NCBI GenBank assembly: GCA_913020115.1
Contig: CAJWBQ010000002.1
Coordinates: 124,001-188,000 of the forward strand
DNA length: 64,000 nt
From: an uncultured Cellvibrionales bacterium
Lineage (GTDB): Bacteria > Pseudomonadota > Gammaproteobacteria > Pseudomonadales > Cellvibrionaceae
Direction: 5' to 3'
Shown here: piece after piece, positions 37,918 through 47,108 of the stretch
Layout: the number at the start of each line of letters is the position of its first letter
How positions within the stretch are numbered: position 1 is the stretch's first letter
Translations under genes and position numbers: made by a program
Notes under the pieces: model-generated
The model's input: the letters and a program-made list of their open reading frames with translations, nothing else
The model's database searches: none
Told to the model about the DNA's origin: nothing

Positions 37918-37980
37918 TCATTACCCCATTGGGGCTTGTCAGCAAGCTGGCCGTTATTTAAAACAGCCCAAGAAGAATGA

Positions 37981-37996
37981 TGCAAATTTTGGGCCT
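37981..37996 (-). promoter_or_regulatory. Sigma-54-like site before pseB, weak
   Basis: Minus-strand AGGCCCAAAATTTGCA has GG and GC with the correct ten-base spacing and a good TTTGCA, but the -24 box lacks the leading T and the TGGCA core. A sigma-70-like pair TTTGAT/TATAGT with a 16-base spacer lies about 50 bases further upstream, so the main promoter of the pse operon is uncertain. Confidence 0.35.
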
Positions 37997-38129
37997 ATAT
38001 TCAATGGATTACTATATACCTTGCGACTATACATGAATAGTATGGAGATCAAAGGACAATAGACGAATTAGGAGGGAGGAGAGATTAGGGGATGCTTGCT
38101 AGAAGGTTAACATCAGTCAAGTTATTGAC

Positions 38130-38173
38130 GGGTACGTTTTGGACAGCCCGATAAGGATCGGCTTTACGTACCC
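38130..38173. other. Long imperfect hairpin behind fliS copy 3
   Basis: GGGTACGT (38130-38137) pairs perfectly with ACGTACCC (38166-38173). Inside, AGC-C-CGAT pairs with ATCG-GCT around an AAGG loop. It begins 15 bases after the fliS stop on the minus strand. No T-run follows, so it may be a processing or rho-linked structure rather than an intrinsic terminator. Confidence 0.5.
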
Positions 38174-38188
38174 TCTACAAAAGGAAGG

Positions 38189-38566
38189 CTAAGCGATTTG
38201 CTTCCAAGCCCCTGATACTTCTTGAATTAGACCACTGCACTCTTCAAGCTTCGCCGGATCATTACGCGTATGAGCCTGCATCAAGGTACGCTGTATGTAG
38301 TCATAGAGCGAATCAAGATTTGCCGCGACTTCTCCGCCACGCTCAAGATCCAGAAAATCTCGTAAACCCGCGACGATATTCATCGCTTCGGTGATTTTCC
38401 GACCTTTGTTTTCGACATCTTTTTGTCGCATAGCCCCCTTGGCTTGAGCAATACGCGTCAGCAGACCTTCATAGAGCATTTGGATCAAACGGTGCGAACT
38501 GGCATCCTGAACGCCTGTATTTACGTGAATTTGACCATATGCGCTAATTGCTGCGTTAGATTTCAC
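38189..38566 (-). CDS. fliS: Flagellin export chaperone FliS, copy 3
   Basis: FliS chaperone of 125 residues, started at GTG 38566 because AAGGAG lies six bases before it; the open frame runs further upstream but without a ribosome site. Typical FliS motifs are DASSHRLIQMLYEGLL, NKGRKITEAMNIVAGLRDFL and LDSLYDYIQRTLMQAH. It is closer in pattern to copy 1 than to copy 2. It lies between the nonulosonate operon and the divergent maf gene. A sigma-28-like promoter is at 38616-38642. Confidence 0.92.
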   Translation of the reverse strand: MKSNAAISAYGQIHVNTGVQDASSHRLIQMLYEGLLTRIAQAKGAMRQKDVENKGRKITEAMNIVAGLRDFLDLERGGEVAANLDSLYDYIQRTLMQAHTRNDPAKLEECSGLIQEVSGAWKQIA

Positions 38567-38615
38567 ACTAATCTCCTTAACATTACTTACAAACAAACAC
38601 CCTCTTACAAAGACT

Positions 38616-38642
38616 ACTTCGACCTGATTGGGAAAACCTTTA
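38616..38642 (-). promoter_or_regulatory. Possible sigma-28 promoter of fliS copy 3
   Basis: Minus-strand -35 box TAAAGGTT (7 of 8 matches) and -10 box GTCGAAGT (about half matching) are separated by 11 bases. The -10 half is weak. The leader to the GTG would be about 43 bases. Confidence 0.45.
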
Positions 38643-38688
38643 GCGCTGATATAGATTTTTTTAAACGCTATCATTGAATACCTGCCAC

Positions 38689-38704
38689 TGGCACTATAGT
38701 TGCT
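38689..38704 (+). promoter_or_regulatory. Sigma-54 promoter of the maf gene
   Basis: Plus-strand TGGCACTATAGTTGCT is a near-perfect match to TGGCAC-N5-TTGCT with exact ten-base GG-GC spacing. It lies 91 bases before the maf ATG. A TCTCGA/TCGAGA palindrome at 38739-38754 lies in the leader. Confidence 0.9.
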
Positions 38705-38795
38705 TACAATGTAGATTGAAACTTGAGCGCAGCCCAGCTCTCGAAGCGTCGAGAATATGGGCCAGCAGTATTTTGAAAGGTAATCGAGCAAGAAA

Positions 38796-40814
38796 ATGAC
38801 TGACATAATGGAAGCCCTTCGCCAGGCCGAACTGAAACACAAGAACCTTGAACTTAAAGTACAGTTCAATAGCAATATGGAACTTTTCCGAACAAAAATA
38901 CCTCGTATTTATACTCGTTTCAAAGACTACGAACCCGAAGAGTTACGATTGCTATTTAGTGAAGAAGGCTATGTCAATCTAGTTAACTTCAAGCTTGACA
39001 ATAAACCAGTTTACGACATGGACCCTCAAGAATTCAGTAAGCTACAGGTAGCAAACTATGTCAAAAAACCTAATATTTCCTGTGTTGGGATCAATGATGC
39101 ACAAGAAAGTCAAAAGCGGCGCTTTGTTCAAGCAAAAACCTTATTCGATCTATGCAGTGAAGCTCGCGAATCCATCGCTCGACCAAAAAACATCTCTCAA
39201 TCTCCGGTTGGTCTGATGATAATGACCGGCGTTGGTCTCGGGTATCACTTATCCGAACTCATTGAATCGATGGACATCTACAATTTTTGCCTCTATGACC
39301 CCCACCCCGATTCATTTTACGCCTCTCTTCACACAATAGACTGGACACCAATTATTGAGTATTTTTCCCAGCCTCACCGTAGGCTTAAGTTTTTTATCGG
39401 TGACAATGAAACAGCAGTTTTAAATCACATTCGAGCCTTAGCCAATCATATCGGTGTATTCAATCTTTCGGTAACGAGCATATATCGTCACTTTAGCAGC
39501 GCCCTCGAAGAGCAATTTATTGAAAAATATTGTCGTGAATTTCAATTTAACACCTCAGGAATGGGCTTCCTTGAAGACGAGCAAATATCATTAGCTCACT
39601 GCGCGAGAAATTTAAATAAGAAAATTCAAGTGCTTAACTCCAAACAAAGCACCCAAAACTTACCCCCTGTCATCATTGTAGGAAATGGCCCATCACTGGA
39701 TAAAACATTAGAAATACTCAAAGAAAATGCCGACAATGCGATTATATTTTCTTGCGGCAGCACCAGTGGCACTTTGTGCAAGGCTGGAATAATTCCTGAC
39801 TTTCATATCGAAATGGAACGCACTAGAGGCACCGCTCCCTGGCTAAAGAAAGGTACTACGCAGGACTTTCGAGATAAGGTCACCATGCTCGCGCTTAATA
39901 CGGTAGCCCCAGAAACCTTCGACTTGTTCCCGCAGTCATTAATGGCCATCAAATCTAACGACCCCAGTATCAAACTCATCAAGGATGAGAGCCAGTCCAA
40001 ATACTTTGTCCTCAATTTCTGTAACCCAACTGTGACAAACTGCGGTCTAGCATTTGCCGCGGCTCTGGGTTTCCGCGAAATATACCTGATGGGTGTCGAC
40101 TTAGGGTGGAAAGAGGGAGGAGACCACCATGCAGAACTAAGTCTCTACTCCAATCTAGACGAAAAATCTCTTGAATCCATAACACCGATGTATGAAAAAG
40201 GCAGTTACAGCATAAAGGGAAATTTCTCTGAGAATATAAGAACCAATAACGTGCTGGACGACTCAAGGTCGGTTATGGAGTTGCTTCTGCGCGATAATGA
40301 AGCCCAAGTGTACAATTTAAGTGATGGCGCCCTCATCGGTGGCACAACGCCTTACGCCCCAGAGAAACTTAAGCTCAAAGACCTCAATGAAAACAAAAAA
40401 ATATCTACAGAAAAACTAGTAAAGGAAAGGTTTAGCGACACCAAAACACCGAAGATAACTAAAAAAACATTCATCAGGGACCACCTTTCCGCCTTTAACA
40501 AACTGAAATCTGTCGTAAAACTAAGCACCAAAAACACCAATAAGAAAGAAATTTTCATTCAACTTAATGCTATCTACAAAAAGGTTGAGCAGCTTCCGCC
40601 CGAACATTTCATGGCCAAATTATTACTAAGAGGATCAATCAACGCATTTTTTATGTGTATTGCCCGCGCCTGCCTTCACGAAACAGAAGCAGACGACACA
40701 TCTAGAAATTTCATAAGGTCTTCAATTCACTACAACAATTTTATCGATTTCTCGTATAAACTTATGAACGAAGACCCGTTAAAATTAGATGATAGTGAAA
40801 GCCACTTAGAATAA
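38796..40814 (+). CDS. Motility accessory factor Maf, flagellin nonulosonate transferase
   Basis: DUF115 protein of 672 residues that in Campylobacter, Helicobacter and Aeromonas transfers pseudaminic or legionaminic acid to flagellin. The core begins at PPVIIVGNGPSLDKT (VGNGPSLD at 295-302) and continues with IIFSCGSTSGTLCKAGIIPDF and the YLMGVDLGW segment. The flanking N- and C-terminal helical parts fit the usual 600-700 residue length. It is the only gene between the fliS copy 3 and fliD, on the opposite strand to both. Its sigma-54 promoter makes it part of the flagellar hierarchy. Confidence 0.9.
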   Translation: MTDIMEALRQAELKHKNLELKVQFNSNMELFRTKIPRIYTRFKDYEPEELRLLFSEEGYVNLVNFKLDNKPVYDMDPQEFSKLQVANYVKKPNISCVGINDAQESQKRRFVQAKTLFDLCSEARESIARPKNISQSPVGLMIMTGVGLGYHLSELIESMDIYNFCLYDPHPDSFYASLHTIDWTPIIEYFSQPHRRLKFFIGDNETAVLNHIRALANHIGVFNLSVTSIYRHFSSALEEQFIEKYCREFQFNTSGMGFLEDEQISLAHCARNLNKKIQVLNSKQSTQNLPPVIIVGNGPSLDKTLEILKENADNAIIFSCGSTSGTLCKAGIIPDFHIEMERTRGTAPWLKKGTTQDFRDKVTMLALNTVAPETFDLFPQSLMAIKSNDPSIKLIKDESQSKYFVLNFCNPTVTNCGLAFAAALGFREIYLMGVDLGWKEGGDHHAELSLYSNLDEKSLESITPMYEKGSYSIKGNFSENIRTNNVLDDSRSVMELLLRDNEAQVYNLSDGALIGGTTPYAPEKLKLKDLNENKKISTEKLVKERFSDTKTPKITKKTFIRDHLSAFNKLKSVVKLSTKNTNKKEIFIQLNAIYKKVEQLPPEHFMAKLLLRGSINAFFMCIARACLHETEADDTSRNFIRSSIHYNNFIDFSYKLMNEDPLKLDDSESHLE

Positions 40815-40888
40815 CGGCGAGCGGGGTTTGCCTAGAGAGAACTGTGGGTAGATGAAGCAGATCACCAAAGCTGGAATCATAAAGACCA

Positions 40889-40916
40889 CTACCGCTAATT
40901 CTCTACCGCTAATTCT
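40889..40916. repeat. 14-bp tandem duplication across the fliD stop codon
   Basis: CTACCGCTAATTCT occurs twice with no gap (40889-40902 and 40903-40916). The fliD stop codon (40909-40911) lies in one copy. It looks like a replication-slippage duplication that moved or duplicated the gene end. Confidence 0.85.
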
Positions 40917-43299
40917 GCTGCGCCGTAAAGGGTAGCCGACTTGAGATATCATCAAGCGCGCTACCTGAACTATTTAAGCTATTGATGATACGTTCCATCG
41001 CTAAGAATTGGGCCAACAAACGCTCGTGAAACGCTCCAAGCCTGCGATCCAAAGCCTCTTGATCATCTTCCAGACCATCGATATCGCTGGTTAAGGAGTC
41101 TTCTTTGGAGTCTAGAATGCCGTTGCTTTGTAAATAACCGTCAATCAGCAAGCTCAACTCACCACCAAAGCCCCGGGAGAAAGTCACGGTCGTGCTCGTT
41201 GCCCCAGGCTTTACGATCAAACTTAGCCCATAAGGGTCAGTGTCCAATTTCGGCAGCAAAATATTGCCCACACCAAAACCGGTCTCGCCATTAAAAGTAC
41301 CTGACACGTCTTTACCAGATGTATTGACACCCGAGTCGAGCCCCAGGCCGACAGCAAGGCCCGCCGGTAGGTCCACACTCACTCCGGATTTATCACCATA
41401 GATACGGGAAGTAATTTCAAAGTGATCGGTGCTCCAGATCACATCTACATCAGCACCTGCGGCCTTCAAGGTTGCATCATTGTTGATTTGGGTTTGAATA
41501 TGGGCGGCTAGCGCTTCTTCATCTGCATAAGCTCCAGGGGTCAAACTAATTGTTCCAGATTCAGTGCCGTCGACATGGATTGTAAAATCATAGTCATCTG
41601 CGCTGGGAGTAGTACCCTGCGTTGCACTGCCCACAAAAGTGTCAAACTCATCTGCGTTGGGTCCCACATACGATATGTCGACACTTGACCCCGCACCAGT
41701 CGACCTAGACGTCACCACAAACTTATCGACATCGTAGATAACATCAGCCTCAAGACCGGCAATGCCAAACTGAATTTGTAAAGCGGCCGCAATATCAGCC
41801 TGTGAGCCATAATCAGCGATAGGAAGACTGATCGTTGTCGCCGTGCCGTCATCGATAGTCACGCTCAAATCAAAATCACCGGCCGATTTAGCCTGAGTCT
41901 GAAGGTCGAGCCCTCCCGGGAAGGTATTCGTGCCACCGGTATAAAAACCAGCGTCCGGAGCTAGATCCTCCAATAGCGTTCCAATGGCCGCCGCGCCCAC
42001 CAGCTGACCTTTTTCTGGGTCATTGCCAATCACCACATCGTAAGAACCTGGCACTGTCGACGGTCTAAAACTATTCACGTCTATCTTATCGGAGCTTGAA
42101 TCCGCTTGGGGACTAAACAAAGTTCGAACTAAATCGTAATTCTCATCAAACGCTTTTTCAAAATCATCTTCGTTAATGGTTAAAGTACCATCAATCTCAG
42201 TGCGAACACCTACATTCGTTAGAGCCGTAAAGCCGCCATCTATGCCCGCAATACTAGAGCCAATCATATTACGCAGCTGACTCTGCAATGATTTGGCTGT
42301 GGAGTCTCGAGATAGGCTCCCTGCTTCACCGGCCTCTTCATCAAAACCAACAGCAGGCTCAATCGCTTCAAGAAAAGCATTAAACGTGTCAACAAAGTCC
42401 CGAACCGCCTGCTCACCGCCCTGCTTATCTTCACTCACCGTCACGTTCACAATAGTGCCAGGGTCTGCTTTCGCCAATGTAAAACGGAACCCTTCAATCA
42501 CATCGTCTATGTCATTAGAGCTACGGGTAACCTCAAGACCATTGACCTTCAGAGAAGAATCTTTACCCGCTTGCACTTGATCGAGAGATTGATTGGAGGT
42601 ATTAAAATCGAAATTTGCTAAGCCTAAAGCGAGGGGGTCTTCCGTTGTGGTGATTTCCAACTGATTCGATAAACCGGACTCTGCTGATAACAACAACCTG
42701 TAGCCGGTACCGTCGTTAATCACACTGGCCGTAATACCGACGTCTTCTTTGTTAATCGCGTCCCGCAAACCCTTCAGAGAGTTATTGCCGTCATCGATCT
42801 CGATCACCAAGGCATCTTTGTCGGTATTCTGAGTGAATACAGTCGGCGGCACGCCAGTATCCCAGCCGCCAAAATTGATCGTTATCGTGCCTTTCCCCAC
42901 AGCATCGGAGGTATCGCTATAGGTGGAGCTCGTCGCCAAGGACTGCGATTGAGCCACGTCGAGTACTTCAAAGGAATAACTGCCAACGGGCACATCCTCA
43001 TCCAGCGACACTGGGATAAAGGCATCGCTATCGCTAAAAGACGCGGTTTTACTATTAAAGGTTTCAGAATCTGCCAGTAAATTCGCCGAGTCCTGTAAGG
43101 TGGAAAGAGCACTGCGAATCAAACCGAAGTCCGATATATTCGCCTCCATCGTCTCTCGGCTGCTATCAATCTGCCCCTGGCGCGCCGCCCCTTCAATTTC
43201 TGTTAATTGATCAGCAATAGACCTGGAATTAATACCTGAACCAGCACCTAGGGCGCTGATGATATTACTTCCAACCGAATCACTCCCAACAGAATCCAT
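40909..43299 (-). CDS. fliD: Filament cap protein FliD
   Basis: Cap protein that guides flagellin folding at the filament tip. It is 796 residues, much longer than the roughly 450-500 common in this family. The N-terminal FliD_N part has SALGAGSGINSRSIADQLTE, and the C-terminal helix contains LEDDQEALDRRLGAFHERLLAQFLAMERII. Two related inserted units occur near residues 460-535 and 555-640, each with an AD-x-x-x-(L/I)AA-(L/H)-IQ helix and a V-I-Y/W-(D/S)-x-D-(K/H)-F strand. A sigma-28 promoter lies upstream. It ends 95 bases from the convergent maf gene. Confidence 0.92.
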   Translation of the reverse strand: MDSVGSDSVGSNIISALGAGSGINSRSIADQLTEIEGAARQGQIDSSRETMEANISDFGLIRSALSTLQDSANLLADSETFNSKTASFSDSDAFIPVSLDEDVPVGSYSFEVLDVAQSQSLATSSTYSDTSDAVGKGTITINFGGWDTGVPPTVFTQNTDKDALVIEIDDGNNSLKGLRDAINKEDVGITASVINDGTGYRLLLSAESGLSNQLEITTTEDPLALGLANFDFNTSNQSLDQVQAGKDSSLKVNGLEVTRSSNDIDDVIEGFRFTLAKADPGTIVNVTVSEDKQGGEQAVRDFVDTFNAFLEAIEPAVGFDEEAGEAGSLSRDSTAKSLQSQLRNMIGSSIAGIDGGFTALTNVGVRTEIDGTLTINEDDFEKAFDENYDLVRTLFSPQADSSSDKIDVNSFRPSTVPGSYDVVIGNDPEKGQLVGAAAIGTLLEDLAPDAGFYTGGTNTFPGGLDLQTQAKSAGDFDLSVTIDDGTATTISLPIADYGSQADIAAALQIQFGIAGLEADVIYDVDKFVVTSRSTGAGSSVDISYVGPNADEFDTFVGSATQGTTPSADDYDFTIHVDGTESGTISLTPGAYADEEALAAHIQTQINNDATLKAAGADVDVIWSTDHFEITSRIYGDKSGVSVDLPAGLAVGLGLDSGVNTSGKDVSGTFNGETGFGVGNILLPKLDTDPYGLSLIVKPGATSTTVTFSRGFGGELSLLIDGYLQSNGILDSKEDSLTSDIDGLEDDQEALDRRLGAFHERLLAQFLAMERIINSLNSSGSALDDISSRLPFTAQQN

Positions 43300-43337
43300 A
43301 GCGGTGCCCTTTTACAGTAGTACTTTGATTATAGAGT

Positions 43338-43364
43338 TTATCGGCTAAACCCGCGCTCACTTCA
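43338..43364 (-). promoter_or_regulatory. Sigma-28 promoter of fliD
   Basis: Minus-strand -10 box GCCGATAA is a perfect match; the -35 box TGAAGTGA keeps the AAGT core; spacing is 11 bases. It lies 39 bases before the fliD start. Confidence 0.78.
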
Positions 43365-43453
43365 AGATTTAATTGGTCTGAAAATATGAAGATTAATATC
43401 CAAGCCATTACTATGCGGCTTTAGATTAAAAATACGGTACATATAATAAAGCA

Positions 43454-43479
43454 AAAGGAGTGCCAAGAGGCACTCCTTT
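43454..43479 (-). terminator. Intrinsic terminator behind flaG
   Basis: AAAGGAGTGCC (43454-43464) pairs perfectly with GGCACTCCTTT (43469-43479) around a four-base loop; TTTTGCTTTATT spans its end on the minus strand. It lies 24 bases after the flaG stop and separates it from the fliD promoter. Confidence 0.88.
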
Positions 43480-43503
43480 ATGGGTCAAACACAGACTTTA
43501 CTG

Positions 43504-43887
43504 TCATCCATGCGTACTGATCAGCTGTAATGGTTCGTTGTCACGCGCCTTCACCGCCAAATCCAACACAACTTCATTGGGTATCTGCCGAATAAGCTCA
43601 CCACTCTCGCGATTAACCACTCTTACGACAACTTCCCCTAAATTATCATCAATACTAAAAAACAAGTCTCGATTCTCACTTTGAACAAACTTGTTCAACT
43701 CGACAACGGCACTGTTTAAGCGTTGATCAACAGACTCTTCCTGCAGATTCTCTGCCACTTTGCCAGCTTGCGGCGGCAAAGATTTTCCGACTTCGCCGGC
43801 CTCTTTACGCTGCTCAGAAGAACCCGTCAATGAAGTCATTTTAGCCTCAGCACGCTGTGACACAGATGACATATTTATTTCATTCAT
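43504..43887 (-). CDS. flaG: FlaG family protein
   Basis: Protein of 127 residues that in Pseudomonas and Vibrio influences filament length. The N-terminal half is Gln/Glu/Ser-rich and disordered. The C-terminal FlaG domain contains LNKFVQSENRDLFFSIDDN and VVRVVNRESGELIRQIPNEV. It lies 61 bases after the flagellin stop with a hairpin terminator between, so part of its expression probably comes from read-through of the flagellin transcript. GAGG precedes the ATG. Confidence 0.93.
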   Translation of the reverse strand: MNEINMSSVSQRAEAKMTSLTGSSEQRKEAGEVGKSLPPQAGKVAENLQEESVDQRLNSAVVELNKFVQSENRDLFFSIDDNLGEVVVRVVNRESGELIRQIPNEVVLDLAVKARDNEPLQLISTHG

Positions 43888-43908
43888 GGGCTAACCTCAA
43901 ATTTTATT

Positions 43909-43929
43909 GGAGGCCCGATATGGGCCTCC
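43909..43929 (-). terminator. Terminator behind the first flagellin gene
   Basis: GGAGGCCC (43909-43916) and GGGCCTCC (43922-43929) form a perfect eight-base stem with a five-base loop, followed on the minus strand by AATAAAATTT. The T-run is interrupted, so partial read-through into flaG is plausible. Confidence 0.75.
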
Positions 43930-43948
43930 TCAAAAATAACTGTCAATA

Positions 43949-46765
43949 TTAACGAAGTAGTGACAATACCTGGTTAGGCGCAGCGTTAGCCTGGGCCAAC
44001 ATCGCCTGAGACGCTTGCTGCAGAACCTGTGCACGAGACAAGTTAGCCGTTTCAGCCGCGAAGTCAGCATCTACAATCCGTGAACGGGCTGCTGCCGTGT
44101 TCTCCGAAATGTTCATCAAGTTACTCACGGTAAAGTCAAGACGGTTACTCACCGCACCCAACTCAGAGCGAGTAGCGTTAATGGTTTCCAACGCATTGTC
44201 AATGGAGTCAATCGCATTGTTCGCATCAGCCTGTGAAGCAACGCTCAAGCTTGACAATGCCGAGCCTGTAACCGTGCTAGACAGGTCTGTGTTGCTGTTT
44301 TTCAACCCTGTTGCAGTAGCGCCATTCGCCGTAACCTCAATAGCGATCGGCTGACTGCTATTTACAGAGGCTAGCTCAAGGCTCGCATCCAGATCCGTTG
44401 TCGCCGCATCACCGTCAGCATCGATGGTCAAGCCGAGACCAAGAATCTCGGAAGTAGCCTGGCCGTGAACAGAGCCCAACTCGAATGTAATGGCCGCATT
44501 ACCTTCTAGCTTCAGCTCGCCATTTTCATCAACAGAGGCTTTGACACCCGTGTCAGCTTGAGCTGCATTCAGGTCAATAACCACTTGCTCCAGATCATCA
44601 ATATCAGTCAGGCTAACTTCACTACCATTTATGATGACAGAACCACCACTGGTTGTAGCTGTTGTGCCGGTTGCTGCGTCGGCAATGACCGCACTCCCAA
44701 TCGAGTCAATAAAGCCACTAGCATTCTCATCGTCAGCAAGTGTAAACGCGGCATCCGAAACCAATTGCAATACACCGTCATTATCAATGAGAGCCTCAAC
44801 ACCAGATGTTGCCTTTACGCCATTAATCGCGGTGGCAAGTTCCTCGGCCGTTATAGTGCCATCATTGGCTTTGGCCGCAGAAAGATCAACCTGCACGCCA
44901 TTCACATCAATAGCTGGGCCAGTACCCTCCAAAGCAGTATCGGTGGTATCAGCCGTTAGCCCTTCGATATCAAACCCGAATGCCTGGTTGAATTCTCCCG
45001 GCACATATTCACCGGCAGCGGCAGCTGAAGCAATCGTGATTGCCGTGGCACCATCACTTTCTGTAATTGTAAAGGTACCGCTATTGATCGTAACCGTGTT
45101 ACCCGTAGTGGCGAGGATACCTTGATTGTCTTTGAACGTGAGTACGCCTGCTTCATATACTGCTTCAACACCACTGCTAGCCGCAACAAGGTCAGCATTA
45201 ATCTCACCCAACATTGTCGCCGTGGTCGCAAAATCTGCACCGGTCAATGTTATCGTAGTGGTAATTGTCGCCATGTCTGTAATGTCAAACGAGAAGATCG
45301 CGCCGGCACTAACAGATATACCCGCGACGTCAGCCGCAGCGCCTGCAGCCACAGACTCATAAGCCACATCTTGAGACGCAACAAAACCCGCACTCGCGAC
45401 CAACTCAAAAGACGTTGCCGCTGCATCAAAGGTGTAGGAGGCCTCTGCAGTAATAGAAGCTGTCACTCCAGTCTCGCTGCTCACTTCGTTGATGTGATCC
45501 GCTTTTTCCTGCAAGCCACCGCCCGTGGTAGTTGCCTCTATCGAAACCCCATTAATCTGCAGGTCGTTTGACGCCAAGGCCGTTGTCTGATTGCCCGTTG
45601 TTAATACCGTACCTTCTATGCTTCCGTCTGCAGATATTTCATTAAAGCCCAGGTTAGTAATGTCGGCTTCTTCACCCTGTCCACCTAATGTAATACTGAT
45701 TGCCTCACCATTGTCTGAACTTAGCGCCAATTGGCCTACAAAAGCCTCCCCATTAGCGCCCGCATCCGTAATACCGATCGCCGTTGCCGTGTCGGTATCG
45801 GCCGCAACGAAGGTACCAGCAGCATCTATATCTAGAGCGACCGTAATTGTACCACCGGTGGTATTCGAGAGGTTTAGCTTGCCCGCATCATCAATAGCGG
45901 CTTCGATGTTGCCGCCGGTTGCATTATTAATCGCCGCAACCAATTCATCCATGTTTGCAGTATCAGAAATGTCATAATTAACAGCCGCCTGACCGTCAAC
46001 CGATCCCAATGAAATACGAAGTGTGGATGCGGCAAGTATAACGCCATCACCGGCAGCGTCCGCAGCAACAATATTGAACCCTTCAGCGCTTACTCCATCA
46101 ACATTGGTATTGATATCAGTGAGTAAATCTTCCAGATTGTCGGTCGCCGTGTCGTACCCTTGCAGGGCAACACCATTGATCTGCACATCGCCTTGACCGA
46201 TGCTAAAGGTGCCCGCCATCCGGTCACCCGCCAAATCAGCGCTCGTAGAGCCCAGACCCAAAGTATCGGCACTCATCGCGTCGATAGAGAAGGAAATAGT
46301 TTGGTTGGCCTCAGCGCCAACTTGCAAAGCCACGTCACCCAAGGTTCCGTCCAGAAGGTTCTGGCCGTTAAAGGAGGTGGTTTCAGAAATACGGTCTAAT
46401 TCAGACACCAGCTGCTGAACTTCAGCATCTAGAGTTGCACGGTCGCCATCGCCATAAATGCCGTTAGCAGACTGAATAGCCAATTCGCGCATACGCTGGA
46501 GAATGTTCGTGGATTCGTCCAAAGCACCTTCAGCCGTTTGAATCAGCGAGGAACCATCGTTGGCGTTTGCCACCGCACGGTTCAGGCCGTTCACCTGAGA
46601 AGTCATTCGGTTCGAAATTGCCAAACCAGCGGCGTCATCCGCTGCTGAGTTGATACGCTTACCTGACGACAAACGCTCCATCGCCTGATCCTGCTCCATA
46701 CCAGACTTAACCAGTTGGCGCTGAGAATTGAGCGACTGAATATTACTATTAACTACTAAAGCCAT
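43949..46765 (-). CDS. fliC: Flagellin A, sigma-28 type, 938 residues
   Basis: Major filament subunit. The N-terminal D0/D1 region (1-170) has [20 protein letters not shown] and [20 protein letters not shown]; the C-terminal D1/D0 region (about 845-938) has [20 protein letters not shown] and ends NQVLSLLR. The middle, over 650 residues, is an unusually large D2/D3 region made of flagellin-hook-IN-like units, rich in Ala, Thr, Gly and Asp. Most flagellins are 300-550 residues. CAGGAG precedes the ATG. The promoter at 46877-46903 is sigma-28 type. It is very similar to flagellin B in the ends and through residues about 190-300. Confidence 0.95.
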   Translation of the reverse strand: MALVVNSNIQSLNSQRQLVKSGMEQDQAMERLSSGKRINSAADDAAGLAISNRMTSQVNGLNRAVANANDGSSLIQTAEGALDESTNILQRMRELAIQSANGIYGDGDRATLDAEVQQLVSELDRISETTSFNGQNLLDGTLGDVALQVGAEANQTISFSIDAMSADTLGLGSTSADLAGDRMAGTFSIGQGDVQINGVALQGYDTATDNLEDLLTDINTNVDGVSAEGFNIVAADAAGDGVILAASTLRISLGSVDGQAAVNYDISDTANMDELVAAINNATGGNIEAAIDDAGKLNLSNTTGGTITVALDIDAAGTFVAADTDTATAIGITDAGANGEAFVGQLALSSDNGEAISITLGGQGEEADITNLGFNEISADGSIEGTVLTTGNQTTALASNDLQINGVSIEATTTGGGLQEKADHINEVSSETGVTASITAEASYTFDAAATSFELVASAGFVASQDVAYESVAAGAAADVAGISVSAGAIFSFDITDMATITTTITLTGADFATTATMLGEINADLVAASSGVEAVYEAGVLTFKDNQGILATTGNTVTINSGTFTITESDGATAITIASAAAAGEYVPGEFNQAFGFDIEGLTADTTDTALEGTGPAIDVNGVQVDLSAAKANDGTITAEELATAINGVKATSGVEALIDNDGVLQLVSDAAFTLADDENASGFIDSIGSAVIADAATGTTATTSGGSVIINGSEVSLTDIDDLEQVVIDLNAAQADTGVKASVDENGELKLEGNAAITFELGSVHGQATSEILGLGLTIDADGDAATTDLDASLELASVNSSQPIAIEVTANGATATGLKNSNTDLSSTVTGSALSSLSVASQADANNAIDSIDNALETINATRSELGAVSNRLDFTVSNLMNISENTAAARSRIVDADFAAETANLSRAQVLQQASQAMLAQANAAPNQVLSLLR
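44960..45298 (-). repeat. Shared axial-protein module in flagellin A
   Basis: Residues about 490-602 of the product: begins FSFDITDM, contains MLGEINADL and VLTFKDN, ends FGFDIEGL. The same order of elements occurs twice in flagellin B and once in FlgK. Confidence 0.65.
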
Positions 46766-46876
46766 GAGAGACTCCTGCTCATTTGTTGTACTTTCGACGC
46801 CAGCCAGTATTGACCAGCCCTTTTAAAGGACACTGTAAGAGCGTCAAAACCAAACGGTATTGCGCTTCTAGATAAT

Positions 46877-46903
46877 ATGTCGGCCATACGCAAAAGAACT
46901 TTA
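46877..46903 (-). promoter_or_regulatory. Sigma-28 promoter of flagellin A
   Basis: Minus-strand -35 box TAAAGTTC, 11-base spacer, -10 box GCCGACAT. This matches TAAAGTTT-N11-GCCGATAA at 13 of 16 positions. Confidence 0.87.
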
Positions 46904-47055
46904 ATGCCATAGGAGCAAAAAAGGCAGAGCTATAAAACCTTAAAATATTTCATAAAAAACAATGAGTTACAAAACAGCGCAAGAAAAGAATGGAGCCTTG
47001 GTTAAAAAAATATCGGCTTTTTTCCACTAATTATTGGAATTTCAACACGACCAAG

Positions 47056-47075
47056 AGCCGGCCCTAGGGCCAGCT
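47056..47075 (-). terminator. Hairpin behind flagellin B
   Basis: AGCCGGCCC (47056-47064) and GGGCCAGCT (47067-47075) pair over nine positions with one G-T wobble and a two-base loop. It is 34 bases after the flagellin B stop. The T content after it on the minus strand is modest (CTTGGTC), so confidence as a terminator is limited. Confidence 0.45.
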
Positions 47076-47108
47076 TTAATGGTAAAAACCTTGTGAGAGA
47101 GCGCTTAA

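Larger units (their letters stand above)
46766..47108. other. Intergenic region between the two flagellin genes
   Basis: This 343-base spacer contains the hairpin behind flagellin B (47056-47075) and the sigma-28 promoter and leader (about 105 bases) of flagellin A. An A/T-rich stretch at 46904-47040 shows no gene. Confidence 0.6.

Noticed and set aside
38739..38754. TCTCGA/TCGAGA palindrome in the maf leader as an operator
   Set aside because: Six-base arms with a four-base spacer are too short to claim a site without further copies.
38567..38875. Upstream extension of fliS copy 3 to about 228 residues
   Set aside because: The extension would cross the sigma-28-like and maf sigma-54 sites, has hydrophobic/Ser-rich sequence unlike FliS and no ribosome site, while AAGGAG precedes the GTG at 38566.
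44558..45571. Several plus-strand open frames of 130-165 codons inside flagellin A
   Set aside because: They are low-complexity mirror frames of the Ala/Thr/Gly-rich flagellin repeats, with no start signals.
46904..47040. A/T-rich stretch between the flagellins as a possible small RNA
   Set aside because: No promoter pair or terminator combination encloses it; only the flagellin A promoter and the flagellin B hairpin border it.
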